DNA of 62,802 nt, from IMG/VR virus record IMGVR_UViG_3300027833_000047, positions 1-62,802 of that record; one strand, given 5' to 3'. Shown here piece after piece: positions 10,186 through 20,280 of the stretch. The first letter of the stretch is position 1. Every line of letters begins with the position of its first letter. The position numbers and the translations under genes were made by a program. The DNA is from a virus. The notes under the pieces were generated by a model. It worked only from the letters and a program-made list of their open reading frames with translations, was not told the DNA's origin and ran no database searches.

Positions 10186-11094
10186 TTAATTAGTTATGTT
10201 ATTGAAATTTTTACTAAAATCAATATTATTGTCCCTGTCTTGTCTAACCTCATATAATAAATTATTAAATTCATCTCTGATTTCATACAAGTTATATTGT
10301 TTGTATATATTAAGACTACTGTCATACATAGTATAGATTCCATCTTCCATACTCTTTGTTTGATTACCATAAAGAGCAATTGCCAATGTGTCAATGTCAT
10401 GTTCAGCTAATTCAATATCCACACTTATTGGGTTAAAAAATGTGTTAGTCATAACTATATTTTGATTAGGTTGACCGATAAATGGTGTTGCATTCGCTTT
10501 ATTAGATGGTGCACTTGAAGGTGACACCGTACAAAAAATTAAGTCACTTCCTCCTTCAACATATCTATATCTTATAGCTTTTTGGGAACTATTACTTAAA
10601 TTAGTAACTACCGGTTCACAATAAAATGATGAAGTCACTACTCTATAAAAATTAGGTATTTTAGTTCCGTCACTATTTAAATATTCGATGCGGTACCCTA
10701 TTAATCCTTGGTTGGTAAACCTATTTCGATACTCTTGTGGTACCCCGTTTAAGTCTATTATTATACCTTTAACATTAGGTAATGATGATAATACACCACA
10801 ATCTGTAATAGTCGTCCTAATCTCTACAGGTCTTATGTATAATGTATATATTCCAATTTTATTAAATTCTTCAGCTGGGAGTTTTAAATTATATAAACCA
10901 CCTAATATTTCAACATCAGCATTACCTCCTGTCGTTGAACTGTGGAAATAAGGTGTTAAAACATCTTGGGCGTTCAGTTTTGTTAAAACAAAATTTGTTG
11001 TAACGTCTCTTGATGGAGTATAATTTAAAATTATCTCAACATCCTGTGGAGACATGTCAGCTGGTCTTACTGTTCCGTATGTTCCTAAAGCCAT
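10186..11094 (-). CDS. Putative virion protein, function unknown
   Basis: A 302-aa protein with no family that I recognise. It is rich in beta-type sequence, Asn and Thr, has no membrane segment or signal peptide, and ends in an Asp/Asn-rich stretch (RQDRDNNIDFSKNFNN). It lies in the baseplate operon between the PKD-domain protein and the tail-I-like connector, with gaps of only 2-3 nt, so it is co-translated with structural genes. A baseplate or fibre-attachment role is inferred from position. The start MALGTYGTVRPADMSPQD is the first ATG after the previous stop. Confidence 0.6.
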   Translation of the reverse strand: MALGTYGTVRPADMSPQDVEIILNYTPSRDVTTNFVLTKLNAQDVLTPYFHSSTTGGNADVEILGGLYNLKLPAEEFNKIGIYTLYIRPVEIRTTITDCGVLSSLPNVKGIIIDLNGVPQEYRNRFTNQGLIGYRIEYLNSDGTKIPNFYRVVTSSFYCEPVVTNLSNSSQKAIRYRYVEGGSDLIFCTVSPSSAPSNKANATPFIGQPNQNIVMTNTFFNPISVDIELAEHDIDTLAIALYGNQTKSMEDGIYTMYDSSLNIYKQYNLYEIRDEFNNLLYEVRQDRDNNIDFSKNFNNITN

Positions 11095-11097
11095 TTT

Positions 11098-12180
11098 TTA
11101 CTCGTTATTATTGTTTATTCTGAAGTAACCATACCCATAAGATACCATGTCACCTAAGTTATCCACCTCTCCAAGTCTTTGTAGTGATTCAAAACCTGAA
11201 AGCTTGCCTCTTTCAATAAATATTTCAGATTGTATTTCTGGCGAGTCAACTACGTTAATTAATACTTCTTGTTTAGTAATTGCTGACGCAACTAGCTCAT
11301 TACTTGTTAAACCTGAAGATTCGGCGATATATAATGTGGTACCATCTAAGTAATCATAGTATTGAACATTATTAATTGTATAGGAGGTATATCCACTAGT
11401 TATTTGGTCTACCTTACCAAAAGGTTGACCCCCTTTAACCACTGTAGTGCTTATATCAAATTGAGTATTTCCATACAATTTAAGTTCAGATAACCTTGAA
11501 GAACTAAACCCACTTAGTATAAATGGTACTGTAGTGAAATTATTAGACGTTTGACTTTGTACTGTATTAGAACTGTCCCCCGTAAAAATATAATCGTAAC
11601 TAATAGGTATTCCTGACCAGCTACCACCTTGAGGAGTAAATGTAACATTACCATAAGGATTAGTTATTGTCACCCCTGTTGTTGGAACATAAACTGTTTT
11701 CTCAACTATCGTTTGTCCCCATGGATTATTTTGAGTCAATGTTATAACATAACTATTGGTTATATTAGGATAAGTATGTGATAAATACTGAGGAGCATTT
11801 GACGTTAGTGGTTCACTAAAACCGTCCCCCCAATCGACAATATAGTCAGACAACTTTAAAAATCCTTTAAATTCATCAGACGTGTTAAATAACCTTATCG
11901 TATTTTGATTAGACGGGTCACCTGATGTTATAAAATTTGATACCACATCTTGTTGTAACGCGAACCCATCAAATGGAGTATAAAAACCGTAGTTTTCATA
12001 CGTTTGTCTAAAAACTATTGGCACTGTTAACCCTGTTAATAAACTACTACCATCCGTACCCCCACTTAATATTTGAGTCATACCAGTATAAACACCAAAA
12101 GTGTTTCCACTAAAGTATTCAGTGATAACGTCACCTTTTATTGATTCGGGTGAAATCTTTATGTAGTATTTCTCTTCCAT
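11098..12180 (-). CDS. Virion protein with a PKD-like domain
   Basis: A 360-aa protein. Residues about 110-170 match the PKD-like fold by motif: YIVDWGDGFSEPL, then LSHTYPNITNSYVITLT, then a closing VEKTVYV. PKD domains are Ig-like modules used in surface adhesion and in phage decoration or fibre proteins. The rest is beta-rich and Ser/Thr-rich and unrecognised. Its start overlaps the upstream stop as TAATG, and it stops 3 nt before the next gene, so it belongs to the baseplate operon. A role in the baseplate periphery or fibre network is inferred. Confidence 0.65.
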   Translation of the reverse strand: MEEKYYIKISPESIKGDVITEYFSGNTFGVYTGMTQILSGGTDGSSLLTGLTVPIVFRQTYENYGFYTPFDGFALQQDVVSNFITSGDPSNQNTIRLFNTSDEFKGFLKLSDYIVDWGDGFSEPLTSNAPQYLSHTYPNITNSYVITLTQNNPWGQTIVEKTVYVPTTGVTITNPYGNVTFTPQGGSWSGIPISYDYIFTGDSSNTVQSQTSNNFTTVPFILSGFSSSRLSELKLYGNTQFDISTTVVKGGQPFGKVDQITSGYTSYTINNVQYYDYLDGTTLYIAESSGLTSNELVASAITKQEVLINVVDSPEIQSEIFIERGKLSGFESLQRLGEVDNLGDMVSYGYGYFRINNNNE

Positions 12181-13040
12181 TATTGTGGATTAACATATTC
12201 ATACCATTTTATACCGTTTGTAAGTTGTCCTACACGATTTCCTAAACCGTATCCTTGAAACACTTGATACTGATAATTATTCACATCTAAATCAACCTTA
12301 TAATAAAAGTATTCAGTTTTATTAAATTTAAACGTTTCACTCATTTCAGATTGTGGTCGATTAATCATTCTAACAAATTGTCCGGTTTTGGCATTAAAAA
12401 ATTTAGCCGACATGTAAAATGTATTAACATCAATATATTCTCTACTTTTTAACCAATAAATAAAATACCCTTCTTTATCACCTATAAAATCTAAATTAAA
12501 AGTGGGGGTTCTTATTATAACAGGCTTTGGTACTGATGGTGTTCCAATATCCACACCTTGTTTTTCTCCTTGTTGAGTAGGTATCACCAATGTGAAGTAT
12601 AATCTTTGGTTTTCAGGTTGTTTGGAATCGTAAAAATCCAACTTAAAAAAACTCCTCTTAAAGGAATTAGCGTAGTAATACATTTCTTTATTAGTAAATG
12701 AAATTCCGCTATATGTTTGGTAAACTGAGGGGTCCACGTAATTGTAACTTGAAACCCACATATTAGTATTCGCCGGTGTAGTATTATTAACGTCTATGTC
12801 CCTATTAAAAAAGAAAAACTCATAAGTCGTACTAGTTTTAGGCTCATTATTAACCGTTAACCACTGAGTATGTGAATATCTAGTAGTCTCAAAATCCTCC
12901 ACAGGGTTAATGATTTCCTCAAGCACATCATTTTCATATTGCTTAATTAAGTCTTCCCTCCCAAAATTATCAAAATCAATTTCTACGGGTAGATTAATAT
13001 ATGTGTCTCCATTATTAACGGTAAATCTAAATTTATTCAC
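12180..13040 (-). CDS. Putative baseplate-operon virion protein
   Basis: A 286-aa protein that I do not recognise. It is rich in Tyr, Phe and Asn (for example YEFFFFNRDIDVNN and FNKTEYFYYKVDLDV), predicted beta-rich, with no membrane segment. Its start lies 8 bp inside the end of the preceding 582-aa gene and its stop overlaps the next start as TAATG, a strong sign of coupled translation. The position, between baseplate proteins, suggests a wedge or fibre component; this is inference only. Confidence 0.6.
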   Translation of the reverse strand: MNKFRFTVNNGDTYINLPVEIDFDNFGREDLIKQYENDVLEEIINPVEDFETTRYSHTQWLTVNNEPKTSTTYEFFFFNRDIDVNNTTPANTNMWVSSYNYVDPSVYQTYSGISFTNKEMYYYANSFKRSFFKLDFYDSKQPENQRLYFTLVIPTQQGEKQGVDIGTPSVPKPVIIRTPTFNLDFIGDKEGYFIYWLKSREYIDVNTFYMSAKFFNAKTGQFVRMINRPQSEMSETFKFNKTEYFYYKVDLDVNNYQYQVFQGYGLGNRVGQLTNGIKWYEYVNPQ

Positions 13041-14781
13041 AATTATCTATTATTGGTTGAAAGATTATGTTATTAAAAACGTTATTATTTTTCATTAGTG
13101 GAGTTTGTAGGAATAGTACCTCACCAAATGGATAATGCTCACCATTTAAAAATGGATAATTAACACCGTTACCACTTGAATCAACAAACCCATAAGAGTA
13201 TATGTCTCTCCATCTCCATTGTTGTTCATAGTTTGAAAAGAATGAATAGTCAGGTACACCACTTACATCATTTTTATCGCCCACCTCAATATAATCAGAA
13301 TATACTCTTAATTTTACTGAATGATGCGGATTATACGTATAACCATCAGGTAAATTAATATTCGCATTCGTTGTAAAAAAATCAGAATTAAATGAAAATT
13401 TATGTGATATCGGTGAGAGTACAGTTTCTTTTTGGTCGAATTCATTCCACTCACAGATGTCACCCTTTAATTCAGTACCGATAGGTAAATCTTTATTATA
13501 GTAAAATCTTACATTTAATCCGTTATCACCTGTTCTATCATAAAAATCAACATCAATATTATCTTTATTATTATTATTTATTTTAGACCACCAATTATCC
13601 ACACTATTTTCTAAAAAATTAAAACTCCATCCAACTTCTAACCCTTTGGTTGGGTAAGTTTGTGATGGTTTATTGAAGTATCCGATATATCCTTTATTAA
13701 CTATAGTAATAAATAATTCAGTAACTGGTCGGTCTAAATTATCCATTAAAGAAATAATATCAATATCTTTATCAAATGATACGCCAAACGTACCTCTCCC
13801 ATCTTTAACAGATATTCTTTCAACTTGATTAGGAGTCAATGCCGAATATTCTAATTTTTTATTCACAGGAAAATTATTCTGTTCAAAACCCATTTTAGTT
13901 AAATCAACATTTGAAACATTCGTTAAAGTTTTATGTTTTCTAACATAGTATTTAGACATCGTTTCACCCGAATTTTTAGGATTTATAACACGCTTTAAAT
14001 TTGACATATACCCATCACTAATTGTTACTCCAGTAAACCCATAATTATAAACATTAAGAATTTTGTCGTCATTTCCGTATGATTGGTCCCCTAAACTATA
14101 CACCTCGAGCAGGTTACTACCATTTATTGGTGTATTTAAATAAATGCTATCTCCTTGTTTTATATTATGTTTGTAACCACAATAAAAGCTTAACATATTC
14201 TTACCGTTCACCACTCGGTTTTTAATCGTATAGGGTATACCTTCAGAAACTTGAAACGATATATCGGTACCACTTTCCTCATCAGTATATTCCATTATTT
14301 GATTGTAATCATTACTATGTGGATACGTTAGGTAGGTGGACCAATTATAAGTTGAAGCGCTTTTACTTCTGTATATGATATGACCAGGTACTCCGCTTGT
14401 TCTAAAAAAATTAAACTCATCATATGGAGGATACCCTTTCCAATCACAATTTGCGTAGACACCTAAAGCGTCCACAACCGTCTTAGTTGGGTCAATTAAA
14501 TATAATTCATTCTCGAAGGCTTGATAGTTATTTGTTTTACCTGAAACAATGTTATCAAACAGATTAACTATCTTACCGGCAACTCTAAATTTAGTTGATA
14601 TTTGTCTTTCGTGGTCAAACCTTTCTTCTAAATTTAATAAAACGGTTCTATCCCCTTCAATAATACTTTTTTTAGTATTCTCAATCGGTACTTGGACAAA
14701 CAAATCCGTATCAGGTGCTCCGGCATATCTATCAGAGCCCCTAACAATCCTTATTGTCTGATTATTTTTTTGATTACCCAT
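13033..14781 (-). CDS. Putative baseplate-operon virion protein
   Basis: A 582-aa protein without a recognised family. The N-terminus is basic and polar (MGNQKNNQTIRIVRGSDRY). The remainder alternates beta-type segments with Asn/Tyr-rich loops. There is no signal peptide or membrane segment. It overlaps both neighbours by 8 bp. Because it follows gp25, gp6 and the 1811-aa protein in transcription order, it occupies the place where T4 carries gp8 to gp10. That comparison is positional and I see no clear sequence motif supporting any one of those. Confidence 0.6.
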   Translation of the reverse strand: MGNQKNNQTIRIVRGSDRYAGAPDTDLFVQVPIENTKKSIIEGDRTVLLNLEERFDHERQISTKFRVAGKIVNLFDNIVSGKTNNYQAFENELYLIDPTKTVVDALGVYANCDWKGYPPYDEFNFFRTSGVPGHIIYRSKSASTYNWSTYLTYPHSNDYNQIMEYTDEESGTDISFQVSEGIPYTIKNRVVNGKNMLSFYCGYKHNIKQGDSIYLNTPINGSNLLEVYSLGDQSYGNDDKILNVYNYGFTGVTISDGYMSNLKRVINPKNSGETMSKYYVRKHKTLTNVSNVDLTKMGFEQNNFPVNKKLEYSALTPNQVERISVKDGRGTFGVSFDKDIDIISLMDNLDRPVTELFITIVNKGYIGYFNKPSQTYPTKGLEVGWSFNFLENSVDNWWSKINNNNKDNIDVDFYDRTGDNGLNVRFYYNKDLPIGTELKGDICEWNEFDQKETVLSPISHKFSFNSDFFTTNANINLPDGYTYNPHHSVKLRVYSDYIEVGDKNDVSGVPDYSFFSNYEQQWRWRDIYSYGFVDSSGNGVNYPFLNGEHYPFGEVLFLQTPLMKNNNVFNNIIFQPIIDNCE

Positions 14782-17700
14782 TTAAGTCCGCGTTAAACAT
14801 ATATTTAGTTATGAATAAATTCATTGCACTTTTTCCTTTTTTTAATCCAAAATAATTATGAAATGGTGAACCAACTCGAAACCCTTTAGACGCCTGTTGT
14901 CCTGAACCACTTGCAGGTGGTATACTACCAGTAAAACTACCTAATGGTCGGTTAAATAAGAACCCTGTTCCAAGTCCATTAATAGGTTGGGGATAATCAT
15001 TAAAACCATCAAATTCCTCATTTTGATATTTACCCGATAGTGATGGTGAATTATTGGTCTTCCATGTATTTTCCTCACTACCCCAAACGTTACCATTACT
15101 TTCATATTTCCACCCATAATATGGTACTTCTTGAGCTCCAGGGTATTTAAAATCATCTGTTATGAATGGGTTAAGTTCATTAAAAGTTAGTTGTCCCGGC
15201 CCCAATATTCTTCTGTCTTCAACGGTACTACCAATATTGTTATATAAACTTTTTGTACTACCGGTAAACCATATACCCATTAAATTTTCATTAACCGATA
15301 TACTATCTGAATAGTTTCCAGATAAGTAAGGTAATACACCAAATTCACTATTAATAGAAATCATTTGAGCATAATCTCCATCGACTCTAGAGTCAGTAAA
15401 ACTTGAACCTGCACCAGTAGAGGCGTCTCTTGAAAATAATTTTTGTATAGCTGCGTCTCCAACACCTAATAAATCCTCTAAAAAGCTTGAAGATATTAAT
15501 CTAGAAATTATAAATAAATTTAAAATTCCAGAAATATCTTGATAAGATGTGGACTCAACCTCATCAATAATATACCCTTGAAATTCAGGTGTTAATAAAA
15601 TTTCTTTTAGAAAATCAGTTTTTGGACCTAAATCCATTATTGTTGTTGGTTGGAAAATGTTACCTTTATTTGCACCTTCGGTCATCAATCCACCAAAAAA
15701 TCCGTAATCACATTCTTTTGATGGTGTAAAATTACCGTTGTAATATGGCGCGGACCGATAAAAAAATGAATTAGTGTCTGTGTTAAAATACAATGGTCCA
15801 CAATTTTTCTTATCTGCCGAAAAGATACCAGTACCACTACTTCGGTCACCACAAAACTTGTAACGTTTTACTTCATTATTACTATTATAAAAAGTTTTCT
15901 TTTGAAACGATGGCATATATAACGTACCGTTAATCCAACTATTTTGAAACATATGACCAACTACACCTCTACATGCTCCAAACATAAATCTAAATCTAGT
16001 TCTCCACTCAAATAATAATGGGTAGTCGATAGTAAACAAACTTATAATTAAAGGGTTATCTACAAAAACATAACAACCACCAACAACCCTATCGGCATCT
16101 TTTTTAGTACATGGGTTCGAAACACCAAAAGTGTCTCCCTCCCCCTCGTAACAATCAAGAGGTACTAATCCTTGACAAGTAAAACTATCTAATACCCCTC
16201 CTGGTAGTTCATCAGAATCGGGGTCCGCCTCGAAATCCCCTAATCCTCCTGACGAATCACTAGACGAATTTTGTGAACCTCCACCCACTAAATTACTTTG
16301 ACCGTTATCACTAACATTCCAATAAGCAAATGTTTCATTTAACATTAACGGAAAATCCTGATATTGTCTTAAATCAGGGTCAAGACCCGTATCTCTATAC
16401 GATGAAGTGGGTAACCTATCAGACCTGAATATTAATTGAGTTTCATCATTCATCTCAATGGTTGGTGTATTATTATTTAGTACTAATGGGTCATCATTTA
16501 ACCAATATGATGGTGCAATAGTATATCCCCTATCATTAGTCGAGTTAAAGTTTATAAGCGTATTTGGATTACAATCTGTCCACTGATATGATGCTCCGTC
16601 AATACGTCCCTGACCAAGAATATTTTGTGGACCTCTACTAACTGACAAAAAGGTTCTAACTCCACTTCCTTGTGCCGGTGGGTGTGCTGGAGTACTTAGG
16701 TAAGAAGTGACAGTCATACCATCTGGAGAACCCATAGGGCCGACATTGGGTACTGCTGAACCTAAGTTGTTACCCCATTGTTCACCTAGTGATGAATAAT
16801 ATGCAAATGCTGTAGTATCAAACGATTTAAATGAATTCATTAAGTTTACACACCAAGTACCTAAACCACCTACGTTTCCAGCAGTGTTTTGTGAACTAAT
16901 AACTGTTAATTCAAATTGTCCTGTCGCTGATACATATGAATTTACAGTACCGATTATATAATTTGCATCATTCAAAGATACTTTTACAATTTGTCCTGAG
17001 ACATATGGTAAATTTGTAGCTATTGATAATGGACCAAGAGTTGCTCCTGGACTTTGAGGTAAAAGTATGGTTTGTGAACTACAATACTCATACAATGAAC
17101 TATTTTCAGGTGGCGTAAACAAAAAAGGACTATGAAATAATTTATCATTAGTATTACCACCCGCAGTCGAATTATTAAATCGGCGAGTACCTGATGTAAC
17201 AAGGTTAGAATAGTGTCTTTCAGGAGCATAAAACCCACTTGCCTCATCAGTCGGACCAATAGGTATATTGGGGAAATAGTCACCCTCAAAATTATATTCA
17301 GAAATTAAATTACTATACACTGGCTCACCATACATACGGGAGACATTAAATTTCATCTTTTGTCTTGGAGAATAAGGGTCAACACCTTTCGATAAAAAAT
17401 ATATTTTTAAATTTTTATATTCTGCGTAGTAGTCTAAAGGTCTTAATGGGGTAATAATTTGGGTATCTGTCATCCCAAAGGACTGTCTACAGGTAAACTC
17501 GACTCTTTTATCTATCAGGTAATTCCATAATATTGACTTAGTTAAGTAATTACTACCCGCACCCGACATAACATCCATCGCATCCCCTATAGTAATACTA
17601 CCAATTACTTGATGATACTCGATACCCATTTTAAAATTATATGACATACCTGAATTAGGTGAGTAGAGGTCCATATCGACATATTGAACACTACCGTCAG

Positions 17701-20209
17701 GTTTTATATACGTTAATCCATTTGGTGCTTGAACATACGCCGAAGGATTTGAAACCATAGACCCTGTTATGCTTTGGTACCCGTATTGATTAACTGTTAA
17801 ACCACTATTATTAACGTTTTCATCAGGTATAAGTTCAGGGTCAACAAAACTTAATAATTGACCATTATCCATGTCAACTTGACCGTCAGTAACCATTATA
17901 AGTGGCATATCCTCATATCGATTTCTAACATTTGTCACAGGAATCGTATCAGGGACACCAATTGTTGATAATTGGTCATTTATAACATCAACCAACATAC
18001 GATTCGGCATATAGTTTTGAGTACCATCACTTAAAAAATCAAAATATCGTTCCCTCTGATTCATTAAGTTTACCGCTTGAGGTAATGTTACGTTATACAC
18101 CATTCGAGCAACTGGACCACCAACAGCGGGGTCATTTAAAGAAAAGGGGCTTTTATACCACCTATTACTAGGGTCAGTAAAACCACCACCCGTTAACTCA
18201 ACATCGGGGTCATATCCTGAAAACATAACCATATTATAATTTTCCGCCACACCGCTTCCATCACTATTACCGTAACAAACGTTACAAGGACTTTGGGCAC
18301 CACCACTAGGGTCACAGTATATTGGTTGTTCATAAGCCCCAATACTTACAAAATCCGCTAAATTACTTTCGTTATTATTAGCTAATAAAATATCCATATC
18401 ATCAAGAGTTTCACTCTCAGCTGGTGGCATATTAATGTCCTCACAAGAACAAGCTTCACAATCAGGATAAGTCATCATTGGTAAAGTTAACCTCTTAAAT
18501 GGGTTGTCTTTAGATAGTGGAGTAATGGTTTCTTTTTTACAGTCACTTTTCTTTAATTTACTACTAAGCCACGCAACAACCTTACAAATACCGTAAACTA
18601 ATTTATTTATTATCCAAAGAACCAAATTAATAATAACCCTAAAAATTGGATACAATAAAGCTAATACGTGCATTATAGGTAAGATAACAACTATAACCGG
18701 AGTCACAATCGTTAATAATATATTAAATAGAAAATATAAAAAATCAAAATTTCTTTGACCGTCATTAGTAGGAAACTTATTATTCTCACTAGCGCATGAC
18801 TTATCTAAAATTTCTTTTATACCGTAATGAGACGCCCGATTTATACCATATTTCCAACGGTCGATATGTGCTGCGGTAGTATATACTTTATTAAATCCAA
18901 ATAAATAAAAGGTGTCTTCACATTTTATAGCCGAATCTTTATCATAGTAATCATCCCAATTTAAAGAAAAGGAATAAGATTTATTACGATTTTCCCAAGT
19001 ACCCCCGTAGTTGCTGTTTGGGCTAGTACTACCCGTCCAATGTTCTTTTATATTTGGAACTAAGTAATTTGCCCTCATTATTTGACTTTGTAACCCCGCC
19101 TCATTTTGCCATTTAATTTTAAACCTATATTTAGATTTAGTCGGAATACCTATTGTCGGGTCAACTGAAATAACTCTTTCACCAAATTCATTAGTGGTTA
19201 TATAATCTAAATTCATTGGTATATCTATTAACCAAGCCCCATTGTCGTCTATAACATTACCTCCGTCCTCTAACTGATATTGCTCAAGTACGGGGTCACC
19301 ATTTTCATCTTCTTGTATGGTATGTCTTATGGCTAAAATTTCACCAGGACCAGCCACCATATCACATAAATTACCCGTATCTTTTTTAGGTCGACAACTT
19401 GACTTAATGTATTCATCATCGTTTGATGATGATATAGAACCCATAAATGTTGAATGTGGTATTATCTCAATTCCTTGGTCGGCTAAATCAAAATCTACCC
19501 TTGTAATTCCAACGTCACACATGTCATCTTGACCCCAAAATGAACTAACATCTATGTCCTTTATTTCATGAACTATCTGAGGTAGTGAGTCAATGTTTTC
19601 CGAATCCTTAAATAATTGACCATTGAATTGTGATTTTACTCCCCTACCCATCCTTATTAAATCAGAAGGTCTTAATGAAAACTCACCCATATTAGATAAG
19701 TCTAAATCCATAATTATTTTTTGACTACCTAATGGAACCCCCACTATCATAAAATCCCCCGACTCATTAGTTCTTACAGAATACTTATAATACTTTTCAT
19801 AAACCTGTAGTACTTCTTTACGTGTTAACACATCATCGACCGTTGGAAATGTTCCTGTAGCATTATGACCATAATACTCGTCCTCATAGGGTAAAAGATT
19901 ATAACGATACCCATCCTCATTTTTAGTGGTCGGCGTCTTATACGGATAAAGTGTGGATATTATTGGGTCTTCCTCATCTACACTATCTAAAGGTATGAAA
20001 ATAGAGATATGAGCGTTAGGTATACCTAAACCCCCATTGGCGATTACACGACCAACCACTACACCGTAGTTAGCACAGAACTGCGTATATAGGTCTTCTT
20101 GTCTTAATTTTAAAGACAGAATTTCCAAAGAATCAAAATCTTGGTCAATTTTAATATTAATATTTCTATCAACACCAGGTTCTGTTCTTATTCTAATAGA
20201 TTTTGGCAT
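14774..20209 (-). CDS. Giant 1811-aa baseplate-operon protein with internal membrane segments
   Basis: The N-terminal 170 residues look like a carboxypeptidase-regulatory-like (transthyretin-type) domain: VVGRVIANGGLGIPNAHISI, then SVRTNESGDFMIVGVPLGSQ. Residues about 485-550 are strongly hydrophobic (FLFNILLTIVTPVIVVILP, then FRVIINLVLWIINKL), enough for two or three membrane passes, followed by a Lys/Cys-rich stretch and a Cys cluster (CEACSCEDINMPP). The C-terminal two-thirds is Asn/Gly/Tyr-rich and likely beta-structured. It directly follows gp6, the place of gp7 in T4, so it may be a wedge protein. A membrane segment inside a baseplate protein could act in contact with the host envelope. 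Both roles are inferred. Confidence 0.65.
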   Translation of the reverse strand: MPKSIRIRTEPGVDRNINIKIDQDFDSLEILSLKLRQEDLYTQFCANYGVVVGRVIANGGLGIPNAHISIFIPLDSVDEEDPIISTLYPYKTPTTKNEDGYRYNLLPYEDEYYGHNATGTFPTVDDVLTRKEVLQVYEKYYKYSVRTNESGDFMIVGVPLGSQKIIMDLDLSNMGEFSLRPSDLIRMGRGVKSQFNGQLFKDSENIDSLPQIVHEIKDIDVSSFWGQDDMCDVGITRVDFDLADQGIEIIPHSTFMGSISSSNDDEYIKSSCRPKKDTGNLCDMVAGPGEILAIRHTIQEDENGDPVLEQYQLEDGGNVIDDNGAWLIDIPMNLDYITTNEFGERVISVDPTIGIPTKSKYRFKIKWQNEAGLQSQIMRANYLVPNIKEHWTGSTSPNSNYGGTWENRNKSYSFSLNWDDYYDKDSAIKCEDTFYLFGFNKVYTTAAHIDRWKYGINRASHYGIKEILDKSCASENNKFPTNDGQRNFDFLYFLFNILLTIVTPVIVVILPIMHVLALLYPIFRVIINLVLWIINKLVYGICKVVAWLSSKLKKSDCKKETITPLSKDNPFKRLTLPMMTYPDCEACSCEDINMPPAESETLDDMDILLANNNESNLADFVSIGAYEQPIYCDPSGGAQSPCNVCYGNSDGSGVAENYNMVMFSGYDPDVELTGGGFTDPSNRWYKSPFSLNDPAVGGPVARMVYNVTLPQAVNLMNQRERYFDFLSDGTQNYMPNRMLVDVINDQLSTIGVPDTIPVTNVRNRYEDMPLIMVTDGQVDMDNGQLLSFVDPELIPDENVNNSGLTVNQYGYQSITGSMVSNPSAYVQAPNGLTYIKPDGSVQYVDMDLYSPNSGMSYNFKMGIEYHQVIGSITIGDAMDVMSGAGSNYLTKSILWNYLIDKRVEFTCRQSFGMTDTQIITPLRPLDYYAEYKNLKIYFLSKGVDPYSPRQKMKFNVSRMYGEPVYSNLISEYNFEGDYFPNIPIGPTDEASGFYAPERHYSNLVTSGTRRFNNSTAGGNTNDKLFHSPFLFTPPENSSLYEYCSSQTILLPQSPGATLGPLSIATNLPYVSGQIVKVSLNDANYIIGTVNSYVSATGQFELTVISSQNTAGNVGGLGTWCVNLMNSFKSFDTTAFAYYSSLGEQWGNNLGSAVPNVGPMGSPDGMTVTSYLSTPAHPPAQGSGVRTFLSVSRGPQNILGQGRIDGASYQWTDCNPNTLINFNSTNDRGYTIAPSYWLNDDPLVLNNNTPTIEMNDETQLIFRSDRLPTSSYRDTGLDPDLRQYQDFPLMLNETFAYWNVSDNGQSNLVGGGSQNSSSDSSGGLGDFEADPDSDELPGGVLDSFTCQGLVPLDCYEGEGDTFGVSNPCTKKDADRVVGGCYVFVDNPLIISLFTIDYPLLFEWRTRFRFMFGACRGVVGHMFQNSWINGTLYMPSFQKKTFYNSNNEVKRYKFCGDRSSGTGIFSADKKNCGPLYFNTDTNSFFYRSAPYYNGNFTPSKECDYGFFGGLMTEGANKGNIFQPTTIMDLGPKTDFLKEILLTPEFQGYIIDEVESTSYQDISGILNLFIISRLISSSFLEDLLGVGDAAIQKLFSRDASTGAGSSFTDSRVDGDYAQMISINSEFGVLPYLSGNYSDSISVNENLMGIWFTGSTKSLYNNIGSTVEDRRILGPGQLTFNELNPFITDDFKYPGAQEVPYYGWKYESNGNVWGSEENTWKTNNSPSLSGKYQNEEFDGFNDYPQPINGLGTGFLFNRPLGSFTGSIPPASGSGQQASKGFRVGSPFHNYFGLKKGKSAMNLFITKYMFNADLNG

Positions 20210-20222
20210 AATTAGTTTTTAA

Positions 20223-20230
20223 GATAAATA
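20223..20230 (-). promoter_or_regulatory. TATTTATC motif upstream of the 1811-aa gene
   Basis: The sense strand reads TATTTATC 13 nt before the ATG at 20209, in the 71-bp gap after gp6. It is oriented with the gene, like the other sites of this kind. Confidence 0.4.
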
Positions 20231-20280
20231 GTTATTCATCCTAATTTTAATTTGATTTTGTCAAAAGTATATGGATAGAT

